Source: Pedobacter sp.
GTDB taxonomy: Bacteria; Bacteroidota; Bacteroidia; Sphingobacteriales; Sphingobacteriaceae
Reading direction: 5' to 3'
Length of the DNA: 33,239 nucleotides
Assembly: GCA_004210715.1 (NCBI GenBank)
Contig: SEDB01000004.1
Coordinates: 1 to 33,239 of the forward strand
The translations under genes and the position numbers were made by a program. Position 1 is the first letter of the stretch. The number at the start of each line of letters is the position of its first letter. Positions 25,678 to 33,239 of the stretch are shown one piece after another. The notes below the pieces were generated by a model. It was not told where the DNA came from. It searched no databases and worked only from the letters and a program-made list of their open reading frames with translations.

Positions 25678-27474
25678 TTATCTACCGTTATTTTTACGTT
25701 GTTGCTCTGTTAAAAGAATTTTACGTAAACGCATGCTTTGCGGTGTAACCTCGATATATTCATCAGCCTGGATATATTCCATAGATTCCTCTAAAGAAAA
25801 TTTAATTGCAGGTGCAATACGAGCATTATCATCTGTACCAGAAGCACGCATGTTGGTTAATGCTTTTCCTTTAACGATATTGATTACTAAATCGTTATCG
25901 CGAATGTGCTCTCCTAAAATCTGTCCTTCATAAATATCAGTTCCTGGATCTACAAAGAAACGACCTCTATCCTGTAATTTATCAATAGAATATGCGGTAG
26001 TTGTACCCTTATCCATAGAAATTAATACACCATTTAAACGACCAGGAATTGTACCTTTCCAAGGCTCATAAGCTTTGAAACGGTGTGCCATAATCGCCTC
26101 ACCAGCAGTAGCAGTTAGTACATTGTTACGTAAACCGATAATACCACGAGATGGGATTTCGAATTCTAAATGCTGTAAATCGCCTTTTGGCTCCATAATT
26201 AACAACTCACCTTTGCGCTGAGTTACCAATTCGATTACTTTACCAGAAACTTCTGCAGGAACATCAACAATTAAAGTTTCAACTGGCTCATGTTTTTTAC
26301 CATCGATTTCTTTAACGATAACCTGCGGCTGACCAACCTGTAACTCATAACCTTCACGACGCATGGTTTCGATCAATACTGATAAATGGAGAATACCACG
26401 ACCGTAAACCAACCATGAATCTGCACCTTGAGTTTCAACAACTTTAAGGGCAAGATTTTTTTCCATTTCTTTCATCAAACGATCTTTGATACGTTGAGAA
26501 GTAACTAATTTACCTTCTTTACCGAAGAATGGAGAGTTGTTAATGGTAAACAACATGTTCATTGTTGGCTCATCGATGCTGATTACTGGCAATTGCTCTG
26601 GTGCATCAAAATCAGCGATTGTATCGCCAATGTCAAAACCATCAATACCTACAACTGCACAAATATCACCAGAACTTACTTCTTGAGTACGAATTTTTCC
26701 TAAACCTTCGAATGTATAAAGTTCTTTTACTCTTGTTTTAACGATTTTGCCATCACGTTTGATTAAAGTCACCGGTTGGTTTTCTTTAATAGTACCACGG
26801 TGAACACGACCGATTGCAATACGACCTACGAAAGACGAATAATCTAACGAAGTAATTTGCATTTGTAGCGTACCGTCGTTAATTGGTGCAGGTGGAATGT
26901 TAGCCACAACAGCATCTAATAATGCGAAAATATCTGTAGTTGGTTTTTGCCAATCAGTACTCATCCATCCTTGTTTAGATGAACCGTAAATTACTGGGAA
27001 ATCCAATTGATCTTCAGTTGCCTCAAGGTTAAAGAACAATTCGAAAATTTGCTCGTAAACCTCTTCCGGGCGACAGTTTTCTTTATCCACTTTGTTTACA
27101 ACCACAATTGGTTTTAAACCTAATGCCAAAGCTTTTTGCGTTACGAAACGTGTTTGAGGCATTGCACCTTCAAAAGCATCGCAAAGTAAAAGTACACCAT
27201 CAGCCATTTTTAATACACGCTCTACCTCACCGCCGAAATCCGCGTGACCAGGTGTATCGATAATGTTGATTTTTACGTCTTTGTATTGTACCGATACATT
27301 TTTAGAAACGATTGTGATCCCACGTTCACGCTCTAAATCATTATTGTCTAATATCAACTCTCCTTTTTGTTCGTTATCACGAAAAACAGAACAAGAGTGT
27401 AAAATTTTATCAACCAATGTGGTTTTACCGTGGTCAACGTGTGCTATAATAGCTATATTTCTAATCTTTTGCAT
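25678..27474 (-). CDS. typA: Translational GTPase TypA/BipA
   Basis: This 598-residue ribosome-associated GTPase is related to EF-G and needed for ribosome assembly and growth under stress in other bacteria. The G domain has G1 AHVDHGKTTLVDK (about 11-23), the switch I region ERERGITIVSKN (about 49-60), G3 DTPGHADFGGEVERV (about 74-88) and G4 VVNKVDKENCRPEEV. Domain II (SLDYSSFVGRIAIGRVHRG), domain III, the domain V region and the TypA-specific carboxy domain (PIGLRNNVLTATAG- and RMRLRKILL-like) follow. The length is as expected. A candidate promoter with a palindrome lies directly upstream and a terminator downstream, so it is monocistronic. Confidence 0.95.
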   Translation of the reverse strand: MQKIRNIAIIAHVDHGKTTLVDKILHSCSVFRDNEQKGELILDNNDLERERGITIVSKNVSVQYKDVKINIIDTPGHADFGGEVERVLKMADGVLLLCDAFEGAMPQTRFVTQKALALGLKPIVVVNKVDKENCRPEEVYEQIFELFFNLEATEDQLDFPVIYGSSKQGWMSTDWQKPTTDIFALLDAVVANIPPAPINDGTLQMQITSLDYSSFVGRIAIGRVHRGTIKENQPVTLIKRDGKIVKTRVKELYTFEGLGKIRTQEVSSGDICAVVGIDGFDIGDTIADFDAPEQLPVISIDEPTMNMLFTINNSPFFGKEGKLVTSQRIKDRLMKEMEKNLALKVVETQGADSWLVYGRGILHLSVLIETMRREGYELQVGQPQVIVKEIDGKKHEPVETLIVDVPAEVSGKVIELVTQRKGELLIMEPKGDLQHLEFEIPSRGIIGLRNNVLTATAGEAIMAHRFKAYEPWKGTIPGRLNGVLISMDKGTTTAYSIDKLQDRGRFFVDPGTDIYEGQILGEHIRDNDLVINIVKGKALTNMRASGTDDNARIAPAIKFSLEESMEYIQADEYIEVTPQSMRLRKILLTEQQRKNNGR

Positions 27475-27497
27475 AAAATGCGCCTATAAATTTGGCG

Positions 27498-27505
27498 CAA
27501 AGATA
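27498..27505 (-). promoter_or_regulatory. Candidate -7 box (TATCTTTG) of typA
   Basis: On the minus strand this reads TATCTTTG, a match to TAnnTTTG, 24 bases before the typA start. It overlaps one arm of the perfect inverted repeat TGCGCC/GGCGCA (27479-27484 and 27494-27499), which would span the transcription start and may be an operator or a leader hairpin. Confidence 0.45.
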
Positions 27506-27540
27506 GTATACTTAGATCAGGTTCCGTCCCGCTGTTCACT

Positions 27541-27595
27541 TTAGCCCGCATAGCCCGATATAATATCGGGACCGGGCTGCCGTTGCCATCGGGTT
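27541..27595. repeat. GC-rich intergenic inverted repeat
   Basis: CCCGATAT (27554-27561) and ATATCGGG (27563-27570) form a perfect palindrome around one base. Flanking AGCCCG and CGGGCT copies add outer pairing. The block contrasts with the AT-rich flanks and resembles a mobile palindromic remnant more than a terminator, since no T tract follows. Confidence 0.55.
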
Positions 27596-27780
27596 TAGCT
27601 CAAAAAGGCTTGTGTAAGCAACATCCTTTGCCGTACAAACTGCAGATTCTCTTGAAAAATAATGTGGTAATTATCTGTCGACCGAAAACTATTGAGCGTT
27701 AAAATAAATATTTAACAAAATGAATTTCAACACCTTATAAAATTAATTTGTAACTTCAATTTAAATCAAACTTAAACAAC

Positions 27781-28008
27781 ATGAAAAAAATCCTTTTAAC
27801 CGGCACCTTCATGGTTGCCCTGCTTGGTGGCATTTCGCTACAAAGCTGCAATAGCGAGAAAAAAGCAGAAACTGCTGATACCACAGCATCCGATACCATT
27901 GTAACAGATACCTTATCCACTGACACATCAAAAGTGATTACCTCTAAAATGACGGACACTACCGATACCGGAGGAAAAGGAACACTTGCTCCACCACCAA
28001 AACATTAG
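27781..28008 (+). CDS. Small lipoprotein, Thr/Asp-rich
   Basis: This 75-residue predicted lipoprotein has signal peptide MKKILLTGTFMVALLGGISLQSC with lipobox LQSC (cysteine at residue 23), followed by NSEKK. The mature part is short and disordered, with repeated Asp-Thr pairs (TADTTASDTIVTDTLSTDTS), and ends in GTLAPPPKH. No function is known to me; such small acidic lipoproteins are common in Sphingobacteriaceae. It has its own AT-rich upstream region and faces the TPR gene across an 11-base gap. Confidence 0.75.
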   Translation: MKKILLTGTFMVALLGGISLQSCNSEKKAETADTTASDTIVTDTLSTDTSKVITSKMTDTTDTGGKGTLAPPPKH

Positions 28009-28019
28009 CCGACCATCAG

Positions 28020-29408
28020 TTATTCATCCTTTTCTAGCTCATCAATCTCTTTTTGCCGCATTTGTAAATGATGTTCGCGGATTTTGCTTAGTTTATTAAT
28101 CAGCCAATGTTCCACTTTGTGGTGTGTTGGGGTGAGTAGCGCCGCAATAATCACAAAAACAACAATCTCTATAAATGGCGAATGATGTGATTTTTCAGCA
28201 ACAAAAGGATGAATAAATAACGTGAGGTATTCAAACAGCATCAACAGTGAAATAATTCCAGAAAACTCGATCACTCTTTTGCTTACTTTTCGGCGGCTTA
28301 AAAAAACACTCACCAAAAAGAAAATCGGGATCATAATGCCAATAGCAAGCAACTGGAGTTTCTGCCTCCTGTCTTCAGCTTCCTTAGCTTTGGCTTCAAT
28401 AATTTCCTTTTGCCGAAGTTCTTCCGCAATGGTAATACTTTGCACCTCTTTTGCTCTTTCCTTATTATCAATAGAATCCGTGAGTTTTAGCATTACTTCC
28501 TGGTAAGCAAAGGCACTATCAATATTAAACTGGCTTTTGTAAACCCTTGATAAAAGCGCACTGGCATCAACCGCTTTGGCAAAAAACTCGTTGTCGTTGG
28601 CTAGTTTATAAGCCTGTTTTGCATAAAAAATGGCCGAATCTGGTTTGGATTGCGCCTTAAAAACTTTTGCAATGCCCACATAACATTCAGCCAGGTTATT
28701 AAAATCTTCTGTTCCTTTCAGGTATGGAATACTTTTTTTGTAGTAGTCGTAAGCCTTCAAATAGTCAACCTGTTTCAGGTAAATATTGCCCAGGTTATTT
28801 AAAGCTACACCAGTAATCTGATCGTTCTTTTGAAGCAGCGAAAGTTCGTAGGCGTTGTGCGTATAAACCATTGCCGAACTCAGTTGATTTGCCTTTTCAT
28901 AAATATCGCCAATATTTAGTTTAGCAAACAAAGCCAGTTCAGGAAGTTTGTTTGCTTTAGCAATTGAATCGGCCCTAAAAGCATAACCTAAAGCTTTTTT
29001 AACATCTTTTTCACTGTTGTAAACCAATGCCATACTTAAATAAGTGCTCCCAATATTTTCCGGAATACCCCTTTTCTCCTCAATTTTTAACTGCTCAATA
29101 TAATATTCAATCGCTTTCGGATAATTATGCAAAGCATGGAAAGCATTTGCCATGTTGCTCAGTGCCCACGATTCTCCCCTTAAAAACTTCCTTTTTTTCG
29201 ATAAATCATACGCTTCTTTAGCCAGAAACATGGCCGAATCTGGCTTGAAATTGATGTAATAGTAGCTCAGGTTATAAAGCGTGATGGCTTTATCAGTATC
29301 GGTTTTTTTGTAGGATAAATCCTTATATAAACTATCGATTACTTTTTTCTGAGCAGATGCTGTGAATGTTGTAAATAACACGACACAGATGAGCGCTAAA
29401 AATTTCAT
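28020..29408 (-). CDS. TPR-repeat membrane protein
   Basis: This exported or membrane protein of about 462 residues begins at MKFLALICVVLFTTFTASAQ. The ORF track's extra 21 residues before this signal peptide are unlikely and would crowd the divergent gene. A periplasmic region of about 310 residues contains roughly six tetratricopeptide-like repeats (such as ALNNLGNIYLKQVDYLKAYDYYKKS). A short coiled coil rich in Glu/Lys/Arg follows, then three hydrophobic segments (LLAIGIMIPIFFLVSVFL, FSGIISLLMLFEYLTLFI, IEIVVFVIIAALL) and a charged carboxy tail. TPR-bearing sensor kinases have a similar start, but no HATPase or DNA-binding domain is present. The start codon is 44 bases from that of the divergent caspase-like gene, suggesting shared control. 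Confidence 0.8.
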   Translation of the reverse strand: MKFLALICVVLFTTFTASAQKKVIDSLYKDLSYKKTDTDKAITLYNLSYYYINFKPDSAMFLAKEAYDLSKKRKFLRGESWALSNMANAFHALHNYPKAIEYYIEQLKIEEKRGIPENIGSTYLSMALVYNSEKDVKKALGYAFRADSIAKANKLPELALFAKLNIGDIYEKANQLSSAMVYTHNAYELSLLQKNDQITGVALNNLGNIYLKQVDYLKAYDYYKKSIPYLKGTEDFNNLAECYVGIAKVFKAQSKPDSAIFYAKQAYKLANDNEFFAKAVDASALLSRVYKSQFNIDSAFAYQEVMLKLTDSIDNKERAKEVQSITIAEELRQKEIIEAKAKEAEDRRQKLQLLAIGIMIPIFFLVSVFLSRRKVSKRVIEFSGIISLLMLFEYLTLFIHPFVAEKSHHSPFIEIVVFVIIAALLTPTHHKVEHWLINKLSKIREHHLQMRQKEIDELEKDE

Positions 29409-29452
29409 TATGAGGGATTTAAAGTTTAAATTTAACATAAAATCGCATTCAG

Positions 29453-31225
29453 ATGCACAAATCATCCACAATAATATTTTTTTGTCTGTTTTTACTTTTG
29501 TCGCTTAACATTTTTGGGCAAAATAAATACGCGGTTTTGGTGGGCATCAATGATTATTACAGCTCTCCAACGGAGAAAAGTCCTCAATCTTTAAAGGGAT
29601 GTGTAAATGATGCTTTGAGTATGAAATCATTGCTCAGAAACCGATTTGGTTTCGATCAGAAAAACATCAATATTTTGCTCAATGAAAAGGCGAGTCAAAC
29701 TCCATTAATGAATACGCTGCTGGAGGTGTTAGCTAAAAGTAAAGCCGGAGACGCGGTGTTTTTTTACTTTAGCGGACATGGAATTTATGTGGACAATGTG
29801 GCGTTGATCAATGATCCTGTAAAAAAAGGCTATAATCAATCTCTCGTCATGAGCGATTTATATGCTGCTGATTTTAATTGTTTGGTTAAAGACAATACCC
29901 TGAAAAAAATTTTCAATCAATTTGTTGCTAAAAAAGTGATCCTTACCGCCATATTTGATTGCTGCTACAGCGGGAAAATGTCTATGACACTTAACTCAGA
30001 ATTGCTGCAGCAAAACCCCTATATCGATGATGCGGTGAGCGATACTTCAACTTTAAAATCGTTGGACATCAATGATCTTAACAACATAGACCGGGCTGTA
30101 AATTTAAACGTGATGCCTGTAATTGTTGACAAAGAAGTTATTCCTCGTCCATCGGAAACTAAAAACTCAAATTTCGCAGCCATTTCAGCTTGTATGGACG
30201 ATGAAAAAGCAAGTGAAATATGGGACGAATCCGGTGTTCCGCATGGCGCATTAACCAAGGCAATTTTAAGCAGCTATGAAAAAAGTGCCACAGATATTCC
30301 GCTAACAAAGCTTTTGGAAAACATCAGCAGCGAGATTGGCAATTACCAAAAGTTTAAACAAAAACCCACCTATCATTATGATGAGAATAGAAATGTAACC
30401 AACCTGATCGGTTTGCCATTACAAGCCGCAGCAAAACCAATTGCGGCAAACTGTATTCGTGTGAAAAACAATTCCATTACGCTTGATGGTGGCTATTGTG
30501 ATGGGTTTGCAAACGGAAATATTTTAGCTAACTCAAATACCAAAATTATCATCATTAGAATTTACAGAGATAGCGCCATTGCAACATTCGCACCGGCAGC
30601 AAAAATTAAAATTGGAGATACCTTTTTACTTTCTGATGCTTACAAAACCTCTAACCCGATTTTGAAAGTTTATATTGAAACTGTAAATGTAACCACGCCC
30701 GTTTTTTTAAACCATTTCAATAAAGAAATTTTGCCCCTCAGCAAGAAGAAAACGTATGTCGACTATTTTAATTGGCTTAATGATTTAAAAAGCCCAACAT
30801 TTTTATCGTTCGGAATAGATGGAGAAGGAAACAAAATTTCTAGTTACATCACCAATCAGCGGTTTGCTGTATTGCTTAAAGTACCAAAAGATATCGCGTT
30901 AAGCATTAAGCAATCTTTCAAAAATGATCAAAGTATACAATTTGTAAATGCTATTCAAGAAGCCGATCGGGTTTTATACCTAAACTATGCGGCTAAATCT
31001 CCTTTTAATCCATCGCCTTGCTTTGTGCTCACTTACCGCAATGCATTAAATGGCGCTTTTGATGCAGCAGATCTTTACAAATTTTCTAAACTCTTCGTAA
31101 GGCTAAATCAGCTCACTTTAAATCCGGCAGCAATGACTGTAGTAAAAAAATCAATAAGATCAATTACTTATGATTTAGCCCGGTCAAGGGGAAGCAATTG
31201 GTTTAATTCTTATCCAAAAAGATAA
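29453..31225 (+). CDS. Exported caspase-like (C14 family) protease
   Basis: This 590-residue protein has a signal peptide (IIFFCLFLLLSLNIFGQ) followed by a caspase/metacaspase p20-like domain. KYAVLVGINDYYSSP opens the domain, H109 lies in FFYFSGHGIYV, and the nucleophile is C171 in AIFDCCYSGKM, the normal His/Cys dyad. A p10-like portion continues to about residue 320 (NFAAISACMDDEKASE, GALTKAILSSY). The remaining 270 residues have beta-rich character and no domain that I recognise; they could bind a partner or substrate. Metacaspases usually cut after Arg or Lys. Being exported, it would act in the periplasm or outside. It diverges from the TPR membrane protein gene. Confidence 0.85.
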   Translation: MHKSSTIIFFCLFLLLSLNIFGQNKYAVLVGINDYYSSPTEKSPQSLKGCVNDALSMKSLLRNRFGFDQKNINILLNEKASQTPLMNTLLEVLAKSKAGDAVFFYFSGHGIYVDNVALINDPVKKGYNQSLVMSDLYAADFNCLVKDNTLKKIFNQFVAKKVILTAIFDCCYSGKMSMTLNSELLQQNPYIDDAVSDTSTLKSLDINDLNNIDRAVNLNVMPVIVDKEVIPRPSETKNSNFAAISACMDDEKASEIWDESGVPHGALTKAILSSYEKSATDIPLTKLLENISSEIGNYQKFKQKPTYHYDENRNVTNLIGLPLQAAAKPIAANCIRVKNNSITLDGGYCDGFANGNILANSNTKIIIIRIYRDSAIATFAPAAKIKIGDTFLLSDAYKTSNPILKVYIETVNVTTPVFLNHFNKEILPLSKKKTYVDYFNWLNDLKSPTFLSFGIDGEGNKISSYITNQRFAVLLKVPKDIALSIKQSFKNDQSIQFVNAIQEADRVLYLNYAAKSPFNPSPCFVLTYRNALNGAFDAADLYKFSKLFVRLNQLTLNPAAMTVVKKSIRSITYDLARSRGSNWFNSYPKR

Positions 31226-31226
31226 A

Positions 31227-31679
31227 TTAATTCACTTTATTCAACCATTCTGGGTACGCAATTACGCCTAACTCTGGTTTTGCCTCCCCCTCCAAAATGG
31301 CAATAAATTCTAAAACATGTCCATCAGGATCGTGAAAGTAAACAGCCAATGCGGGCATCCATGCAAAAACCATCGGCTGATCGCTGCCATCTTTCAGAAA
31401 ATTATAAGGTTTTAATCCTTTCGATTTAAGAAAGCCGACTGATTGATCAAGAATATCCTCCAACTCACACCTAAAGGCAAAATGCCTGATGTCAACCTCC
31501 TCTTTGGGTTTCTCCCAAATGCCCAGCATATATTCTTTTGGTTTACCTACCCAGAAAAATGCAGCCCCTCGGCCTTCATCATAATAACATTGTGTTAAGC
31601 CAAGCGTGTTTGTATAAAAATCTATAGATCTTTCTAAATCTACTACATATAAATGCGTTTCAAACAATCCTTTAATCAT
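31227..31679 (-). CDS. VOC family protein (glyoxalase/dioxygenase-like)
   Basis: This 150-residue protein carries the two beta-alpha-beta-beta-beta modules of the vicinal oxygen chelate fold. The metal ligands are probably the histidine in FETHLYVVDLERSIDFY (about 9), the histidine in IRHFAFRCE (about 66) and the glutamate in HDPDGHVLEFIAILEG (about 124). The reaction is unknown; members include glyoxalases, thiol transferases and dioxygenases. The gene ends one base after the caspase-like gene's stop codon on the opposite strand. Just upstream on the same strand is a short coding-like tail (31697-31798). Confidence 0.85.
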   Translation of the reverse strand: MIKGLFETHLYVVDLERSIDFYTNTLGLTQCYYDEGRGAAFFWVGKPKEYMLGIWEKPKEEVDIRHFAFRCELEDILDQSVGFLKSKGLKPYNFLKDGSDQPMVFAWMPALAVYFHDPDGHVLEFIAILEGEAKPELGVIAYPEWLNKVN

Positions 31680-31696
31680 GCCGTGAAGTTATCACA

Positions 31697-31798
31697 TTAC
31701 AACAGCTTCAAAAAATCATCTTTCTCAATGTGGGCATCAAAAAAATCGATTAAATTATGGGTTACCCTGACTGGTGTTTCCGTATTAATATTGATGAG
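31697..31798 (-). pseudogene. Possible carboxy-terminal remnant of a lost gene
   Basis: The minus strand reads LININTETPVRVTHNLIDFF and ends FLKLL plus a stop at 31697-31699, with no stop before it and no start codon. It looks like a folded-protein carboxy end and sits 17 bases before the VOC start, as an upstream operon gene would. The open frame continues antisense into the TIGR02117 gene for about 37 codons, but there it only mirrors a membrane helix. This may be chance. Confidence 0.3.
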
Positions 31799-32471
31799 CA
31801 AAAGGTTTCTAAAATATGCGGCGAGGTTTACAGTGTTGTTTCTATCGTTAATTGCTTTATACTTTTTGGCTGCTTTTTGCTTATCAAAAATCTCAGTAAA
31901 CCATAATACTTCTCATACAAAAGAAATTGCCATTTACATCATGACAAATGGGATTCACACCGATATTGTGGTGCCAGCAAATAACCCTTTGCAAAATTGG
32001 ACCAAGGAAATAAAGCACAACCATACTTTAGCAGCAGATAGCAGCTACAACTACTTGGCCTTTGGTTGGGGAGACAAAAAATTCTATCTGGAGACGCCAG
32101 AGTTTTCAGATCTAAAAATTAGCACTGGCTTGAGAGCGATTTCGGGCTTAAATACTTCTGCCATGCATACCACATATTATAAAAACATGGCCGAAGATGA
32201 AAATTGCAAGAAAATATACGTCAGTGTTGCGCAATACAAAAACCTCATCAAATACATTTCCGATAGCTTTACTACAAATCCTGATGGACATTTTATAAGC
32301 ATAAAAACAGGTATCCGCTATGATATAGCCGATGCATTTTATGAAGCAAAAGGAAGTTACAGTATTTTTAAAACCTGCAACACTTGGGCCAACGGTGCAT
32401 TAAAAGCAAGTGATCAAAAAGCGTGTTTATGGACAATTTTCGATACACCCATTTTTCAAAAATACAAATAG
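31794..32471 (+). CDS. TIGR02117/DUF2459 family protein
   Basis: This membrane-anchored protein of about 225 residues belongs to the DUF2459 family (TIGR02117), first noted beside urease genes; its function is unknown. I chose the ATG at 31794 because it gives a standard membrane anchor (FTVLFLSLIALYFLAAFCL) and avoids overlap with the VOC gene, unlike the track start at 31653. Family marks are IYIMTNGIHTDIVVP, YLAFGWGDKKFYLETP and FKTCNTWANGALKAS, the last with a conserved cysteine. It converges with the esterase gene, whose stop codon directly follows. Confidence 0.8.
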   Translation: MSKRFLKYAARFTVLFLSLIALYFLAAFCLSKISVNHNTSHTKEIAIYIMTNGIHTDIVVPANNPLQNWTKEIKHNHTLAADSSYNYLAFGWGDKKFYLETPEFSDLKISTGLRAISGLNTSAMHTTYYKNMAEDENCKKIYVSVAQYKNLIKYISDSFTTNPDGHFISIKTGIRYDIADAFYEAKGSYSIFKTCNTWANGALKASDQKACLWTIFDTPIFQKYK

Positions 32472-33239
32472 TTATACCTCAAAAGCCCAATCCAGAAATG
32501 CTGGCATTACACTTTCCCAAGTCGGCACATCATGTTTGCCTCCAACTTTCTCATAATAAAAAATATTTTCTGGTCGTTTGTAACCTTTGTTCATCAAGCC
32601 CTTTATCACATCAATAGTATCATCTATTGAATCGATAATTAAATTTTTATTCCGATCGGCCTTCTCATCATCTGTTCCGGTCATCAACCAGAATTTCATA
32701 TCTGGTTTTGTCGAAGTGGAATCGATAAGGGCATGCATAATTCTATCCGCGTCGGTATAACCATCAGCTAAATCTTTTTTACGCCACCAAAAAGCACCGG
32801 AGAAAACTCCAATAGCATCAAAAACAGAAGGATTATTCCAGGCGATATCAAAGGCAGATAAACCGCCCAACGAAAAACCTGCAAAAGCAACCTTGCCTGT
32901 GATCGGCATCGCGATTTTCTTTTTCACAAAGGGCAAAAGCTCTTTGATCACGAAATCAGCATACAAATCAGCTTTCGCTCCACGGCCTTTAAAATCAGGA
33001 ACACCGGCTACACCATATTCCATTAACCGATCTTCAGACGCTTTAATGGCAATAACAATTAGACGGTGGTTCCTTTTATTATGATGCGCATCCTGCAGAA
33101 TTTTAGCGAAATCCATCTTCGCCACATCCTGACCATCATTTAATAAAAGAAGTTCTATTTTTTCATTACCCAAAATACCTTCAGGTGCATAAATATCTAT
33201 TTCAACCTCACGCTTTAAATAAGCAGAAGGTATTTTAAA
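32472..33239 (-). CDS. Alpha/beta hydrolase, esterase D-type; 5' end beyond window
   Basis: At least 255 residues of a serine hydrolase of the putative esterase (PF00756) family are present. The nucleophile elbow is GFSLGGLSAFD, an acidic residue lies in GTDDEKADRNKN, and the catalytic histidine is in KVGGKHDVPTWE near the end. The ORF track starts at an internal TTG (33173), but the frame stays open to the window edge and reads EVEIDIYAPEG before it. That segment fits the first strand of the domain, so the true start is outside. The substrate is unknown. Siderophore-ester, carbohydrate-ester or formyl-glutathione activity is possible for the family. Confidence 0.85.
   Translation of the reverse strand, partial: FKIPSAYLKREVEIDIYAPEGILGNEKIELLLLNDGQDVAKMDFAKILQDAHHNKRNHRLIVIAIKASEDRLMEYGVAGVPDFKGRGAKADLYADFVIKELLPFVKKKIAMPITGKVAFAGFSLGGLSAFDIAWNNPSVFDAIGVFSGAFWWRKKDLADGYTDADRIMHALIDSTSTKPDMKFWLMTGTDDEKADRNKNLIIDSIDDTIDVIKGLMNKGYKRPENIFYYEKVGGKHDVPTWESVMPAFLDWAFEV

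Larger units (their letters stand above)
27475..27780. other. 306-base divergent intergenic region
   Basis: No gene is seen. It holds the typA promoter region with a GGCGCA palindrome (27479-27505), a GC-rich inverted-repeat block (about 27541-27595) and an AT-rich leader for the small lipoprotein gene. The GC-rich block stands out from the AT-rich surroundings. Confidence 0.7.

Noticed and set aside
27756-27959. Minus-strand 67-residue ORF opposite the small lipoprotein
   Set aside because: The plus strand encodes a clear lipoprotein signal peptide; the minus reading is its shadow.
28222-28506. Plus-strand 94-residue ORF inside the TPR gene
   Set aside because: It is antisense to the membrane-segment and coiled-coil part of the TPR protein; its composition mirrors that gene.
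31850-31911. Extension of the minus-strand tail further into the TIGR02117 gene as true coding sequence
   Set aside because: This stretch is the reverse of a Leu/Phe-rich membrane helix, which automatically yields Lys/Asn/Glu-rich open antisense. Only the part outside the plus-strand gene is worth considering.

Overview
The window looks like chromosomal DNA from a Bacteroidota species, most plausibly Pedobacter or another Sphingobacteriaceae member. It is AT-rich, its leaders lack obvious Shine-Dalgarno sequences, and several genes are preceded by the Bacteroidota -7 box TAnnTTTG. The families present (DUF6702, HupE/UreJ_2, GH172/DUF2961, tricorn-like S41 peptidase, YjjG, TypA, TIGR02117) are typical of that group. 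This assignment is inferred from gene content; no rRNA or other taxonomic marker is present. I found no tRNA, rRNA, CRISPR array, prophage or intact insertion sequence.

Left part (1-9.8 kb). An M1 aminopeptidase gene running off the left edge appears broken by an internal out-of-frame deletion. It follows a HupE/UreJ-type membrane protein gene, and a DUF6702 secreted protein gene diverges from that pair. Next come a polysaccharide-deacetylase-like protein that seems to have lost its catalytic motif, a convergent GH172-type glycoside hydrolase, and a run of small housekeeping genes: uracil phosphoribosyltransferase, a low-molecular-weight tyrosine phosphatase-like protein, a YjjG-type nucleotidase and a DinB-like protein. 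A lipoprotein with four copies of an HGxPxHxC repeat ends this part.

Middle part (9.8-21 kb). This is a surface-polysaccharide cluster: a Wzx-like flippase, three methyltransferases, a GT-A type glycosyltransferase, a GT4 and a GT2. It is interrupted by a tricorn-like protease on the opposite strand. A YhcG/DUF1016 PDDEXK nuclease gene sits between the GT4 and GT2 genes with one-base junctions on both sides, and it carries in-frame palindromic repeats. Three intergenic gaps here hold REP-like palindromes of the GTCAT(C/T)CTGA type.

Right part (21-33.2 kb). This holds a PfpI/DJ-1 protein, a conserved protein of unknown function with kinase-like motifs, a class C beta-lactamase-family hydrolase, an LpxL-type acyltransferase, TypA/BipA, a small lipoprotein, a divergent pair of a TPR membrane protein and an exported caspase-like protease, a VOC protein, a TIGR02117 (DUF2459) protein, and an esterase running off the right edge. 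No single complete novel system stands out. The best leads are the HGxPxHxC lipoprotein, the caspase/TPR pair, the kinase-like protein, and the nuclease embedded in the glycosyltransferase operon.
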